Positions 37,108 through 46,728 of a stretch of DNA of 64,000 nt are shown in pieces. The translations under genes were made by a program, and so were the position numbers. Below the pieces are notes generated by a model. It was given only the letters and a program-made list of their open reading frames with translations, had not been told where the DNA came from and did no database searches. Source of the DNA: Frateuria edaphi (GTDB lineage: Bacteria; Pseudomonadota; Gammaproteobacteria; Xanthomonadales; Rhodanobacteraceae); NCBI RefSeq assembly GCF_021117405.1, contig NZ_CP088251.1, forward strand, positions 1,240,001-1,304,000, in the 5' to 3' direction. Position 1 is the first letter of the stretch; every line of letters begins with the position of its first letter.

Positions 37108-37153
37108 TGCGATGTCGCCCTGATGCCGACGTCGATCCTGTTAGTCTCCGGGC

Positions 37154-38278
37154 ATGCCGTCGAACACCATGCCCGTGATGATCGCCGGCGCCGGTCCGAC
37201 TGGACTGGCGGCCGCGTTGTTTCTTGCCCGACGCGGCGTTCCCGTGCGCATCGTCGACAAGGCGGCGCCCAGCCTTCATTCCAAGGCATTGGCCGTCAAT
37301 CCGCGCACGCAGGATCTGCTGGAAGACACCGGCGTGACCGCGCGCATGCTGGCCGAAGGCTGGGCCGTGCAGGGACTGTCGCTGCACCAGAGCGGGCACG
37401 AGGACGTAGCCGTGCCGGTCTCGCCCCTGCTCGACACCGAGCGCTCGCTGATCTCGCTGCCCCAGTCGCGCACGGAAGCCCTGCTGGCCGACGCGTTGCG
37501 GGCGCAGGGCGTCACCGTCGAGCGCGGGGTGAAACTCGACACGCTGGCGCAAGGCGAGGACGGCGTCACGATCCACCTGGTGCATGCCGACGGCAGCGTC
37601 GAACCCACGCAGGCGCCCCTGCTGTACGGCGCCGACGGCGCGCACAGCACGGTGCGCCAGGCACTTGGGCTGGCCTTCCCTGGCGACGAACTGCCCGAGC
37701 CCTGGCAACTGTGGGACCTGCACCTGGCGACGCCGCTTGACCCGGATCGGGTACATCTGTTCCTGCTGCCGGACGGCTTCCTGTTCGCGCTGCGCGTGCG
37801 CGAGGACATCTGGCGCGTTATCGGCAACAGCCGTGCGCCGTTGGACGCGCTGCCCGCCGGCACGGTGTGCGGTGACGTGCTGTGGCAGTCCCACTTCCAC
37901 ATCGCGCATCGCGTGGCCGAGCGTGCCGGCGTGGGACGCGTGCTGCTGGGTGGCGATGCGGCGCACATCCACTCGCCGCTTGGGGCGCGCGGCATGAATC
38001 TGGGGATCGAGGATGCCTACGTGTTCGCCGACTGCGCGGCGGACGCGCTCAATGGCCGCCTCTCGCGCCTGGCGAGCTACGCGCAGTTGCGACATCCGGT
38101 GCATCGGCAGGTGGTCCGGCGCGTGGGTGCACTGACCCATCTGATGCAGGGCCGCCCCTCGACCCTGCGCGAACTGCGCGACGTCCTGGTGCCGCGACTG
38201 GTGCGTTTCGGACCCGCGCGGCGCCAGTTCCTGCGTGTGGCCGGTGGCCTGGATCACCCCGTCCGCACGCGCGGATAG
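37154..38278 (+). CDS. FAD-dependent aromatic monooxygenase (PHBH-like)
   Basis: 374 residues. The FAD-binding Rossmann motif is IAGAGPTGLAAALFLARRG (about 9-27), the second FAD motif is the DG/GD region ..YGADGAHSTVRQALGL (about 155-170), and the third is LLGGDAAHIHSPLGARGMNLGIEDAY (about 262-287). This group hydroxylates phenolic or polyketide substrates with NAD(P)H and O2. The substrate domain gives no specific clue. A GGGTGG hairpin follows the stop. Confidence 0.85.
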   Translation: MPSNTMPVMIAGAGPTGLAAALFLARRGVPVRIVDKAAPSLHSKALAVNPRTQDLLEDTGVTARMLAEGWAVQGLSLHQSGHEDVAVPVSPLLDTERSLISLPQSRTEALLADALRAQGVTVERGVKLDTLAQGEDGVTIHLVHADGSVEPTQAPLLYGADGAHSTVRQALGLAFPGDELPEPWQLWDLHLATPLDPDRVHLFLLPDGFLFALRVREDIWRVIGNSRAPLDALPAGTVCGDVLWQSHFHIAHRVAERAGVGRVLLGGDAAHIHSPLGARGMNLGIEDAYVFADCAADALNGRLSRLASYAQLRHPVHRQVVRRVGALTHLMQGRPSTLRELRDVLVPRLVRFGPARRQFLRVAGGLDHPVRTRG

Positions 38279-38291
38279 GGCGGGCAGTGTA

Positions 38292-38311
38292 GGGTGGACG
38301 CCAGCCCACCC
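38292..38311 (+). terminator. GGGTGG/CCACCC hairpin after the monooxygenase
   Basis: GGGTGG at 38292-38297 pairs with CCACCC at 38306-38311, 14 bp after the stop codon. It belongs to the GGTGGGC-type repeats and may end the transcript. Confidence 0.4.
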
Positions 38312-38468
38312 GCGTTTCGCACGTGACACCGGTGGGCCGCCTGCGCCGGCGACTGCAGCGATCGGACGTCCGAACGTGCACTGGCTCGCGTTTGCCATGC
38401 CGTTGCGTTGATCGCGCATCGGGGCGCCTGTAGATTCGTTCAGGCCATTCGCTCTCGGGGGAGTTCGT

Positions 38469-38987
38469 ATGAAGAAGTTTGCATGGATAGCCGGCGGTGC
38501 CTTGCTGCTGGCCGCATGTGGGGGTTCGCAGGACACGCGCGTGCCAGTGGCGCTGGGCAGCCTGGTGACGCCGGCCTCGGCGCCGTGGCTGCAGGTCGAG
38601 CAGGATCAACAGGACGTCGAGGTTCGCGGCCTGGAGGATTCGCTTACGCTCAAGCCCACGCCGCCGGTGTCCGAGGTGCTGCAGGCGCGCCTTCGCCATG
38701 CGCTGGAGCCGGCCTATTTCACCGATCTGGTGGTGCATTGCGAGCAGGTCTTCGCCGAGATGCGCGTGGACACCGAGGCCACGCCGGCCAACGTCACGCT
38801 CGAGCTGGGCACGCACTGCGCCATCAATGCACGCGGCCTGGGTTCGGACAAGACCTATCACGTCTCGCCGTCCATGCCCGCGCCGGCCCGGGGCGATTAC
38901 GCCAAGGCGCTGGCCGCCCTGCTGGCCACCGGCGCCGACGACATTGCGCGGCAGTTGCGCGCGGACGTGGGATCCACGCCGCACTGA
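38469..38987 (+). CDS. Lipoprotein of unknown function
   Basis: 172 residues with lipobox LAAC at about residues 14-17 (MKKFAWIAGGALLLAAC). The mature part (PASAPWLQVEQDQQDVEVRGLEDS...) is an alpha/beta domain with CEQVFAEMRVDTEATPANVTLELGTHC that resembles small periplasmic envelope proteins. No named family recognised. GGGGGAG precedes the ATG. It is convergent with the HDOD gene, with only 7 bp between the stops. Confidence 0.7.
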   Translation: MKKFAWIAGGALLLAACGGSQDTRVPVALGSLVTPASAPWLQVEQDQQDVEVRGLEDSLTLKPTPPVSEVLQARLRHALEPAYFTDLVVHCEQVFAEMRVDTEATPANVTLELGTHCAINARGLGSDKTYHVSPSMPAPARGDYAKALAALLATGADDIARQLRADVGSTPH

Positions 38988-38994
38988 TGCCCTT

Positions 38995-40014
38995 TCAGTC
39001 CTGTGTCGGCATGAACTGCCGGCGCAGGTCCAACTGCCCGCGCCGCATGACCGGCGTGGGGAAGCTGTCCGGCCAGGTGGCGCTGTAGTCCAGTTCGGCA
39101 TCCAGCAGGTCGCGCTCCACCAGCAGCTGCACCATCGCCAGCGGATCGGCGCAGGCCAGCACCTTGCCCAGCGACGAGGCCGGCGCGTGCAGTGCGTTGA
39201 CGCGTTCGACCAGTGCTTCGATCACGTTGGCCGGCATCTCCCAGTGCCGCACCGCGCGCAGCGACAGCCGCGCGCCGATGCGCATGCAGCCCGCCAGGAA
39301 CACGGGCGAGAACGGCCCCAGCGACGGCGGCGCCTCCTGGTCCAGCAGGCGCACGATCGCGCCGGTGCCGGTATGACAGACCATTCCGGCCAGGAACGCC
39401 TCGAACGGATCGCAGCCCCCATGCCGGCCGAGGAAGGCGGCGGCATGCGCGCAGCGCTCGGCGTGCTCCCACAGCCATGGTCCGGCCATATGCCCGCGCA
39501 TGCCCGCGCTGGCCTGCAGGATCGGCTTCATTACGTGCAATGTGGCGACCCGGCGCAGGGCATCGCGCCCGAGCAGGACCACGGCGTGCTGCAGACTGTG
39601 GATCGGCTGCGCCGAACGGAAGTGCGCGCTGCCGGCCACGCGCATCACTTCGCCCACGAGCACCGGATCGCGGCCGATCAGCGCAGCCAGCTGCGATCCG
39701 GCCAGGTTGTCGTTCCTCAATGCGCGCAGCAGCTGTGGCAGCACGCTGGGCAAGCGCGGCAGCCCGCTGACGTCGAAGCGCTCGCCGATCGCCTCCAGCC
39801 GCCGCAACGTAGCCTGCTCGGGGCCGCTGGCCGTATCGCTGACGGCCGCCGGAAGGCCCAGCACGAAACGATGAAAACGGTCCTCCACCACCGTCAGCGG
39901 TGGCGCCATCTCGCACACGGGCGCGTCGGCCACCACCGTCACGATCGGCGGGGCGGGGGCAGGGCGGCTCGGAACTTTCCTCGCGGCGAAAAGACGCCGC
40001 CACATGGCGATCAT
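38995..40014 (-). CDS. HDOD-domain signalling protein
   Basis: 339 residues. After a basic start (MIAMWRRLFAARKVPSRP) and a variable region, the HDOD domain begins about residue 100: LPSVLPQLLRALRNDNLAGSQLAALIGRDPVLVGEVMRVAGSAHF and HSLQHAVVLLGRDALRRVATLHVM. Later it keeps WEHAERCAHAAAFL and LAGMVCHTGTGAIV, the degenerate HD-like positions. HDOD proteins lack the true HD metal site and usually regulate motility, growth or c-di-GMP pathways. No partner domain is fused. Start at ATG 40014 or 40005. Confidence 0.82.
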   Translation of the reverse strand: MIAMWRRLFAARKVPSRPAPAPPIVTVVADAPVCEMAPPLTVVEDRFHRFVLGLPAAVSDTASGPEQATLRRLEAIGERFDVSGLPRLPSVLPQLLRALRNDNLAGSQLAALIGRDPVLVGEVMRVAGSAHFRSAQPIHSLQHAVVLLGRDALRRVATLHVMKPILQASAGMRGHMAGPWLWEHAERCAHAAAFLGRHGGCDPFEAFLAGMVCHTGTGAIVRLLDQEAPPSLGPFSPVFLAGCMRIGARLSLRAVRHWEMPANVIEALVERVNALHAPASSLGKVLACADPLAMVQLLVERDLLDAELDYSATWPDSFPTPVMRRGQLDLRRQFMPTQD

Positions 40015-40193
40015 CCGGATGCAGGTTCCATGGCGTGCTCCGCGCTGTATCGGCAGTCCGGCGGGGAAATGTAGCCGTCCCATAACCCCGTTCGCGCCGA
40101 GCGCAGCCGGAGCCGGAGGCCCGCCCCGCGCGGACACTGGCAATGGCCGCCCCGCGGCCCCACATCCAGGGAACTCCGCGCAGGACCTCCCGC

Positions 40194-41186
<993 letters not shown>

Positions 41187-41195
41187 TCGCTCCCC

Positions 41196-41282
41196 GGAGG
41201 AGCGCACCTGCGCGCGACCGCGAGCCACACCACGCGATCGCATTCCACCTTTGCAGGAGCTCACCTGTACGCGACCGCGAGT
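41196..41282. repeat. Tandem GGAGCGCACCTG-type dispersed repeats
   Basis: Copies at 41196-41225 (GGAGGAGCGCACCTGCGCGC..) and 41251-41282 (GCAGGAGCTCACCTGTACGC..) share the order GGAGC..CACCTG..GCGACCGCGAG. They lie between the flavoenzyme and the next gene and match the 56605-56634 copy in reverse orientation. Confidence 0.6.
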
Positions 41283-41304
41283 CCCCGCGATCGCGCCCCG
41301 CGCC

Positions 41305-41697
41305 TCAAACCCTGCCACGCTCCGGCTCGCCCCGTGCCGCCTGCGCGAACATCCACGCCGATCCCCCGAACAACGCCACGAAGAAGCCGTTCAACAGCAC
41401 GATCTCCGCAGGCTCGCTCCAGGGAAGCCCAAGCCCCTCGACCAGCGCGAACGCACCGATCAGCCCCTGCGCAAACGCCATCGCCGCGAGCGCCCGCGCC
41501 ATCCCCCTGGGGTGCAGACGCGCGATGGCCGCGCCGATGACGCCGATGGCCACTACTCCGAAATACATCCGGTTGGCAGGATCGCCATCGGCCCCGATGA
41601 TGCCGACCCCCAGGCTGAGCCATACCAGGAGAATCGTCGCCACCAATGCCACGCAGGCGGCCGAACGGAACGTGCTGAGGTGAACAGGTGCGCGCAT
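41305..41697 (-). CDS. Small integral membrane protein, unknown
   Basis: 130 residues with four hydrophobic segments (about 12-30, 43-60, 67-90, 102-120). GGAGG stands in front of ATG 41697. No motif identifies a function. It is the leftmost of a run of minus-strand genes that includes the UppS-like enzyme and the HTH regulator. Confidence 0.65.
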   Translation of the reverse strand: MRAPVHLSTFRSAACVALVATILLVWLSLGVGIIGADGDPANRMYFGVVAIGVIGAAIARLHPRGMARALAAMAFAQGLIGAFALVEGLGLPWSEPAEIVLLNGFFVALFGGSAWMFAQAARGEPERGRV

Positions 41698-41744
41698 GAC
41701 GTGCCTCCGCTGGGAGCTGTCCGTTTTGCTTCTTCCACGCAAGG

Positions 41745-42095
41745 TCAGGCGTGCTCGCCCAGCAACCCGCGTGCGATGAACTGGGCGAGGGTCGTAGCGA
41801 ATGCCAGGCCGATCAGGAAAAGAACCCACCGCATCCGAAGCCACGGTGCGCGCAGCGTGGACCACTGCGCGGTCAGGTCGACCGGATAGGCGGCGCAGTA
41901 GGCCACGTTCGCCATGACCGCGAGCAGGAACAGCTGCAGGAACAGGTCGAGCGAAACCACGCGCCCGAAAGCGGCGGCATTCGCGACGAAAATGGTCGCG
42001 ACGACCACCAGCAATACCAGGTTGTAGACGATCCGGTGGCGCTCCCAGTAACGGATGGCGTCGCCGATGACCTCGTGCATGTCCTGATGCTCCAT
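41745..42095 (-). CDS. Small integral membrane protein, unknown
   Basis: 116 residues: a cytoplasmic amphipathic start (MEHQDMHEVIGDAIRYWERH) and three helices (about 24-42, 50-70, 90-110). No family recognised. It is 58 bp downstream of the UppS-like gene and could be part of that unit. Confidence 0.65.
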   Translation of the reverse strand: MEHQDMHEVIGDAIRYWERHRIVYNLVLLVVVATIFVANAAAFGRVVSLDLFLQLFLLAVMANVAYCAAYPVDLTAQWSTLRAPWLRMRWVLFLIGLAFATTLAQFIARGLLGEHA

Positions 42096-42153
42096 GGATG
42101 CAACCTCGCTTTGGGTTGAACGACAGGGCAGAGTCGCCCGTTGATCGGAGGGC

Positions 42154-42891
42154 TCATCGGGTGGCTGTCTTGCGTTCCGGCTCCGTCACGCACGCCTGGG
42201 GCAGGCTGCCGAACCGGCGATTGCGCCGATGGAACGTCTCGACCGCGTCGGCAAGGTCGCCCCCGGTGAAATCCGGCCACAGCACGCTGGAGAAGAGCAG
42301 CTCCGCATAGGCGCACTCCCACAGCAGGAAATCGCTTAGCCGTTGCTCGCGTCCGGTGCGGACCAGCAGATCCACGTCCGGCGTGCACGGGTCGCCGTGC
42401 TGCGAACGCGCAAGCAGCTGGCGGAACTGCTCGCGGCTCGGTGCTGCGCCTGCGTGGAGCGCGGCCGCCGTGGTGATGGCGTCGCGCGAGGAATAGTCCA
42501 CTGCCAGTCGCAGGTCGAGCATCCGGCCGCCTGCGGTCGTTGCTTCAGCCTGCTCAATGGTCCTTACCAGCGCTGGGGAAAGCCGATCACGGCGACCGAT
42601 CACGCTCAGGCGAACCCCTTCGCGGCGGCAAGCGTCCACCTCCGACGTGAGGAAATTGCGGAACAACGCCATCAGCGTTGCGACTTCCGGTGCCGGACGG
42701 CGCCAGTTGTCCGAGGAAAAGGCATACAGCGTCAGCGTGGTGATTCCCAGCCGCGGCGACGCCTCCACCACGCGTCGCACCGCGCCCGCGCCCGCCCGAT
42801 GGCCACGGGTTCGCGGCCATCCCCGCTCCTCGGCCCAGCGGCCGTTGCCGTCCATGATGATCGCAACGTGCAGGTTGTCCATATCCGTCAA
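42154..42891 (-). CDS. UppS-family cis-prenyltransferase
   Basis: 245 residues, the normal size for undecaprenyl diphosphate synthases. Diagnostic stretches are [20 protein letters not shown] (residues about 8-27, catalytic Asp and diphosphate-binding Arg), [11 protein letters not shown] (about 56) and [25 protein letters not shown] (about 178-202). The enzyme condenses isopentenyl diphosphates to long cis-polyprenyl diphosphate, the lipid carrier for cell wall and O-antigen. Its neighbours here are small membrane proteins and an HTH protein rather than dxr/cdsA/rseP, so it may be a paralogue of the housekeeping uppS; that needs a genome view. Confidence 0.88.
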   Translation of the reverse strand: MTDMDNLHVAIIMDGNGRWAEERGWPRTRGHRAGAGAVRRVVEASPRLGITTLTLYAFSSDNWRRPAPEVATLMALFRNFLTSEVDACRREGVRLSVIGRRDRLSPALVRTIEQAEATTAGGRMLDLRLAVDYSSRDAITTAAALHAGAAPSREQFRQLLARSQHGDPCTPDVDLLVRTGREQRLSDFLLWECAYAELLFSSVLWPDFTGGDLADAVETFHRRNRRFGSLPQACVTEPERKTATR

Positions 42892-42943
42892 GTACTCTGC
42901 AATGTAAAGTTGAGGCGCGCGCCAAACTGCCGCTCCCGTACGG

Positions 42944-43321
42944 TCAGTCGCCGATGCGGGTTGCGGCGATCAGCGCTTCCATGTGGTTGAGGTAGGACTC
43001 CAGGGCTTTGCGGCCCTTCGGGGTGATGCGGAATTCGGTGCGCGGGATGCGCCCCTCGAAGCCCTTGTGGCAGGCGACGTATCCCGCGTCCTCGAGCTTG
43101 CGCGCGTGCACGCTGAGGTTGCCGTCCGTCGTATTGAGCAGGCCCTTGAGATCGGTAAAGCCCAGCCGGTCGTTCACGGCCAGGGCGCTGATGATCCCCA
43201 GTCGCAGCCGTTCGTGGATCAGCCGGTCAAGATCCACCGTGCGTTCCACCGCACCCTCCACCGGCACCAGGGCCGGGCGGCTGTGCAGGTTCTCTGCCTT
43301 GGCGGTCGATCGCTTAGCCAC
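42944..43321 (-). CDS. Winged-helix (HTH_34-like) transcriptional regulator
   Basis: 125 residues from GTG 43321. The DNA-binding core is [45 protein letters not shown] (about 40-85), typical for the MarR-like HTH_34 group. It overlaps the stop of the preceding membrane protein gene by 8 bases, showing translational coupling. Probable regulator of this membrane protein/prenyltransferase set. Confidence 0.82.
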   Translation of the reverse strand: MAKRSTAKAENLHSRPALVPVEGAVERTVDLDRLIHERLRLGIISALAVNDRLGFTDLKGLLNTTDGNLSVHARKLEDAGYVACHKGFEGRIPRTEFRITPKGRKALESYLNHMEALIAATRIGD

Positions 43322-43913
43322 CGTACTTTCTCGCGATGAGCACGCCGAACACGACGTGCAGGCCACCGAAACCCAGACCCAGGCAGACTGCCTGCACCGG
43401 CGGCGCCGTGAAGAGCGCGATCGCGCCCAGGAAAAGAAAGAGGATGCCCATCAGCGGCACGATGCGGATCGAGAACGTGCCGCCGGCAATCACGGCCGTG
43501 CCGTACAGCAGCAGCCACATCCCGGGAAGCAGCGCATCCAGCCCGGCGCGGAACAGCACGATCGTAAGGAGCGCGGCCACGAAGATCGCCGGCACGAAGC
43601 CAAGCGCAAACTGCCGCGCAGGGCGCGACAGCAGAGGGACCCCCTCATTGCGCGCCTTGACCAGCACCCCGAGCAACCCGACGGCCACGGCGATGGCAGC
43701 GGTCGCGAGCCAGGTCACCAACCACGCGAACCTGCTGTGCTGCGCCGGCGCGATGATCGCCGCCGCGAATCCGGCCAACCCCATGAAAACGCCACCCCAG
43801 CCGGGCACGGCGGTAAAGGAACTGGCGCGCTCCATGGCATCGCGGATGTAGAGAAGATTTTCCGCGGCGTGCTCGTGCAGCGACACCGTGCTTCGCAAGT
43901 GGCGGTTGTCCAT
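43314..43913 (-). CDS. Membrane protein coupled to the HTH regulator
   Basis: 199 residues. The first about 40 (DNRHLRSTVSLHEHAAENLLYIRDAMERAS) are cytoplasmic, then five or six helices follow, including VFMGLAGFAAAIIAP, AIAVAVGLLGVLV, FVPAIFVAALLTIVLF, PLMGILFLFLGAIALF. The pairing of such a protein with an HTH_34 regulator recurs in proteobacteria. Function unknown. Confidence 0.72.
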   Translation of the reverse strand: MDNRHLRSTVSLHEHAAENLLYIRDAMERASSFTAVPGWGGVFMGLAGFAAAIIAPAQHSRFAWLVTWLATAAIAVAVGLLGVLVKARNEGVPLLSRPARQFALGFVPAIFVAALLTIVLFRAGLDALLPGMWLLLYGTAVIAGGTFSIRIVPLMGILFLFLGAIALFTAPPVQAVCLGLGFGGLHVVFGVLIARKYGG

Positions 43914-44032
43914 GCCGGCGAGGCTAGGCTTGGCGCAGCACGGTCGTCAAGTACTTTGTCGTGAAAAGTACGGGTAACCTGCGAAACGAAGCGTGGCCAA
44001 GGCACACGTCGCGGGAGGTCAGCCATGCAGGG

Positions 44033-44080
44033 GCCTAACGCCAGGCGGCGAAGCCGTCCGCCTTGAACGAGCGGTCAGGC
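44033..44080 (-). repeat. attC, last site of the array
   Basis: Distal end. R' core GTTAGGC (44033-44039 on the complement) is intact; the opposite core is GCCTGAC instead of GCCTAAC and the site is shortened to 48 bases. Confidence 0.85.
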
Positions 44081-44096
44081 CACGCCAGAAGCTACG

Positions 44097-44414
44097 TCAC
44101 CCGCTCTTGGATGAATAAACGCGGTAGACCATGTAGAACACCGGCGGAAAGACCAGCGCGATCGCAAAGACACCCAGACCGCTCAGTTGCCCGTGCTCGG
44201 AGAAGGCCATGCCCACGATGAAGCTATACAAGCCGATTGCGAGGTAAGCGAGCACAACGAGCCTCGCGACTTGTTTGTCGACTAGAAAGCAACAGATCGC
44301 CAGGGAGAGCACGGAGAAAGTTGCCCAAGCGTAATAGGCGGGATTGGACAGGAATGCGGCAACATTCCCGAGGGCGTGCATCGCGAGCAACGAGCTGGCA
44401 ACAGACTTGTTCAA
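44097..44414 (-). CDS. Cassette 16: small membrane protein
   Basis: 105 residues with three or four hydrophobic helices (about 5-22, 28-45, 50-70, 78-97) and a short polar end (YSSKSG). No family recognised. Last cassette of the array and next to the degenerate terminal attC; cassette 15 lies upstream across a defective attC, so the two are likely locked together. Confidence 0.7.
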   Translation of the reverse strand: MNKSVASSLLAMHALGNVAAFLSNPAYYAWATFSVLSLAICCFLVDKQVARLVVLAYLAIGLYSFIVGMAFSEHGQLSGLGVFAIALVFPPVFYMVYRVYSSKSG

Positions 44415-44429
44415 TACCTGCTCTCCACA

Positions 44430-44486
44430 GCCTGGCGCCTGAGTTCAGCGGGGGCGAAGCCGTCCGCCGTGAACGAATAGTCAGGC
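44430..44486 (-). repeat. attC of cassette 15, degenerate
   Basis: The crossover core reads GCCAGGC in place of GTTAGGC, so the GTT triplet needed for recombination is lost, and the other core is GCCTGAC. This site is probably inactive. Confidence 0.8.
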
Positions 44487-44897
44487 CCTGACCGGGAGGA
44501 ACGACAAGCAGAACCCGGCAGCTCCTGCGACGGCAAGATACGTGAGGCTTTCCGTAGGCGGAAGAACGAGTCCGTGCTTGGCCAGAATCACGAGGTTAAA
44601 GGGGATTACCCAGAAGGCAGCCCACACTGCGGCGAACGCGGCTAGCCCCAGCGATGGGAGCGAGAGAATCGGGACGCAATGCTTGCTGCGTGCAGCCGAC
44701 GCCTGAAGCGGCCCGATAAGCGCCGCCAACACTATGGCCGGCGCTGCGCCGAGAGGTAGTGCCTCCCACAGCGACAACGCCCATGCGCCTGTGCGAATTG
44801 CTGCCACGAGCCAAACGACAACGACGAATGCCGCGCCGACCACCGCCGGCTGCCACAGCCCGCGCACAGACCGAGCGAGCAAGCCTCGTGATCTCAT
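44481..44897 (-). CDS. Cassette 15: membrane protein
   Basis: 138 residues with four helices (about 17-34, 45-62, 78-105, 117-134); the stop lies in the attC core. It begins MRSRGLLARSVRGLWQPAVV. No known family. Orientation is that of all other cassettes. Confidence 0.7.
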   Translation of the reverse strand: MRSRGLLARSVRGLWQPAVVGAAFVVVVWLVAAIRTGAWALSLWEALPLGAAPAIVLAALIGPLQASAARSKHCVPILSLPSLGLAAFAAVWAAFWVIPFNLVILAKHGLVLPPTESLTYLAVAGAAGFCLSFLPVRA

Positions 44898-44919
44898 TGG
44901 CGGTGTAACCGCATAAGGG

Positions 44920-44976
44920 GCCTAACGCTGGAATTGAGCGGCGGCGTAGCCGTCCGCCTTGAACTAGTTATTAGGC
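44920..44976 (-). repeat. attC of cassette 14
   Basis: 57 bases from GCCTAAC to TTAGGC on the plus strand with the central GGCGGCGTAGCCGTCCGCC stem. One core carries a C to T change (GCCTAAT on the minus strand). Confidence 0.85.
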
Positions 44977-45327
44977 TCACGGAGCCTGTACGCGAATGAC
45001 GGGCTTACCGCCGCGACAAAACAGCTCGTAGCGTTTCCCGTCCTCGAAGGTTTGTACCACGGTCGGTGGCCCGTCCACATAGATATAGCCAGGACAGTTG
45101 TACCCAATCTCGCGCCCGCCCGGAGCGATATAAGCCAGCTTTACCGGCGCAGAGGGGAAATAGTCGTTGCCCACGGAGACTAGGCCTGAGTCCACATCGA
45201 GAGGCTTGTCACCTTGGACAAAAAGCAAGGTGGCGGCCAGCTCTTTGGATGCCGGAGTCGTGGGCTTGAACGCAGTGCAGCCTGGAAGAAGCGCCAAGGC
45301 CAGGAGAAAAAGTGGGATTCGACTCAT
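44977..45327 (-). CDS. Cassette 14: lipoprotein of unknown function
   Basis: 116 residues. Signal and lipobox MSRIPLFLLALALLPGC, then a small beta-rich domain (KELAATLLFVQGDKPLDVDSG, APVKLAYIAPGG, YELFCRGGKPVIRV). No named family. The ATG is one base from the attC core, so there is almost no leader inside the cassette. Confidence 0.7.
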   Translation of the reverse strand: MSRIPLFLLALALLPGCTAFKPTTPASKELAATLLFVQGDKPLDVDSGLVSVGNDYFPSAPVKLAYIAPGGREIGYNCPGYIYVDGPPTVVQTFEDGKRYELFCRGGKPVIRVQAP

Positions 45328-45328
45328 A

Positions 45329-45385
45329 GCCTAACGCTGGAGTTAAGCGGCGCCGCAGCGGTCCGCCTTGAACGAATTGTTAGGC
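45329..45385 (-). repeat. attC of cassette 13
   Basis: Both cores intact (GTTAGGC and GCCTAAC on the minus strand); the stem has the variant GCGCCGCAGCGGTCCGCC. Confidence 0.88.
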
Positions 45386-45688
45386 CGTCTCTTGATCGCC
45401 ACCAAGGTCGTTGGTAACCCGACCCCAGTCGATGTAGCTGACTACCATGGGCCATTGAGAAATACGTGATTTGAGCGCGTTCCGTTCGGCGACCACCCAT
45501 CCCATCGCGGCTGCAGCTGCTGCAACGGCAAGCGGAGGAAGCTCGTAGTAGAGGCCGAAAGCAACAACCAGGGCCAAAATGAGGCCGGCGAGCCAGAGCC
45601 AGCGGGCAACCGACGCCGCGCGCTTCAGTCCGGCTTCGGTGCGCAGTGATTGCCACCGATTGAGCAAATATTTAGTAGCTGGATCCAT
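45380..45688 (-). CDS. Cassette 13: two-helix membrane protein
   Basis: 102 residues. N-terminal soluble part MDPATKYLLNRWQSLRTEAG, then two adjacent helices (about 28-48 and 51-68) and a C-terminal tail containing MVVSYIDWGRVTNDLGG. The start at 45688 is inside the cassette; the longer open frame runs through the attC. Stop lies in the attC core. Unknown function. Confidence 0.68.
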   Translation of the reverse strand: MDPATKYLLNRWQSLRTEAGLKRAASVARWLWLAGLILALVVAFGLYYELPPLAVAAAAAAMGWVVAERNALKSRISQWPMVVSYIDWGRVTNDLGGDQETA

Positions 45689-45699
45689 AAGGCCCCTCT

Positions 45700-45756
45700 G
45701 CCTAACGCTGGAGTTAAGCGGCGGCGAAGCCGTCCGCCTTGAACGAGTTGTTAGGC
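45700..45756 (-). repeat. attC of cassette 12
   Basis: Standard 57-base site with intact cores and GGCGGCGAAGCCGTCCGCC stem. Confidence 0.9.
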
Positions 45757-46233
45757 CTACCGAACTGCATAGGTCGCCAACTCGGGTGTGACGAGCATCC
45801 TGTAGGTGCGTGGACGCCACGCTTTGCGGGCCGCCGCACTGATGTTCGCCTCCGGCAGAGCGCTGCGGATGATGAAGGATGCTGCCGGCTGGCCGCCCAA
45901 AGAGCTAGGCGCCGACCAGCCGACGAACTGCCACCCCTTTTGAGCGGGAAGCTCGAACAAGGAGGGGCGCTCCCCCAAATCTCCGGATGAGACCGTGATT
46001 AGGAGACGGACATCTGGGCAGGAGGCGATCGTGCCATCGCATTCGCTGACAGCGACAGGCGCGGCATACACGCGAACAATGTAGGGCTGCGGCTGCTCTG
46101 CAGATGCGGCGGTGCGAGCGAGTTCCTCAGACAAGCCCAAGACGCCAGCCAGCTCTGGCTTCTTCAGTGGCACGAGATCTTCGGCTACGGAGGCCGTTGA
46201 TAGCAGCACCAGCAAGAGCAATGCGTATTTCAT
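45757..46233 (-). CDS. Cassette 12: exported protein of unknown function
   Basis: 158 residues with a signal peptide (MKYALLLLVLLSTASVAED). The mature part contains QPYIVRVYAAPVAVSECDG and PDVRLLITVSSGDLG, a beta-rich region with two cysteines likely to form a disulphide, and GWQFVGWSAPSSLGG. No family recognised. The ATG is 6 bp inside the cassette. Confidence 0.68.
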   Translation of the reverse strand: MKYALLLLVLLSTASVAEDLVPLKKPELAGVLGLSEELARTAASAEQPQPYIVRVYAAPVAVSECDGTIASCPDVRLLITVSSGDLGERPSLFELPAQKGWQFVGWSAPSSLGGQPAASFIIRSALPEANISAAARKAWRPRTYRMLVTPELATYAVR

Positions 46234-46238
46234 TAGAG

Positions 46239-46298
46239 GCCTAACACCTGAATTAAGCCCAGCCGCGAAGCGGCTTCGGCTTGAATGAATTGTTAGGC
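46239..46298 (-). repeat. attC of cassette 11, diverged stem
   Basis: 60 bases with intact cores; the stem is the different AGCCGCGAAGCGGCTTCGGCTTG type, so this cassette came with another attC lineage. Confidence 0.88.
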
Positions 46299-46712
46299 CT
46301 CACCAGCGGTTGCCAGTTGTGGGTGCCTTTCGTAAGCGTAAAGGCCGCCAAAAATAATTGGGGCTAGGGCTGCGTAGCAAAGCCATATCCAGGGCGATTG
46401 ATCCACGAAAAATGTCCAATTTGGCTTGGCGCCGAAGGCGAGTGGAATGACACCAATAAACACTAAACCATCCAGCACGAATGAAAGGATGATCCAGAAC
46501 AGGATGAGCCTGATGGCCTCACGTCGGGCTTCACCGTGATTCGGCTTCGTGCCGCGAAAGTAGGTGTACGCCAAACCTGCAAAAACCAGCGGCATGAGCG
46601 TGAACGTAAGCACCCACATTACCGTTGGTTGAGTAAAGGTTGACCAGCCAACCGCCGTGGCGATCAAGTAACCAACGACGAATGTTGCGATTGCTCGACT
46701 CCAACTCTTCAT
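46293..46712 (-). CDS. Cassette 11: four-helix membrane protein
   Basis: 139 residues with helices at about 7-25, 29-50, 66-90 and 105-125 and a cytoplasmic loop HGEARREAIR. Stop is in the attC core. Codon use and AT content are clearly different from the flanking chromosome. Function unknown. Confidence 0.7.
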   Translation of the reverse strand: MKSWSRAIATFVVGYLIATAVGWSTFTQPTVMWVLTFTLMPLVFAGLAYTYFRGTKPNHGEARREAIRLILFWIILSFVLDGLVFIGVIPLAFGAKPNWTFFVDQSPWIWLCYAALAPIIFGGLYAYERHPQLATAGEA

Positions 46713-46728
46713 TAACTTTCCTTGTAGG

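Noticed and set aside
37050-37289. Minus-strand ORFs over the FAD monooxygenase start
   Set aside because: They overlap a clear Rossmann-fold gene and have no ribosome-binding site or homology pattern.
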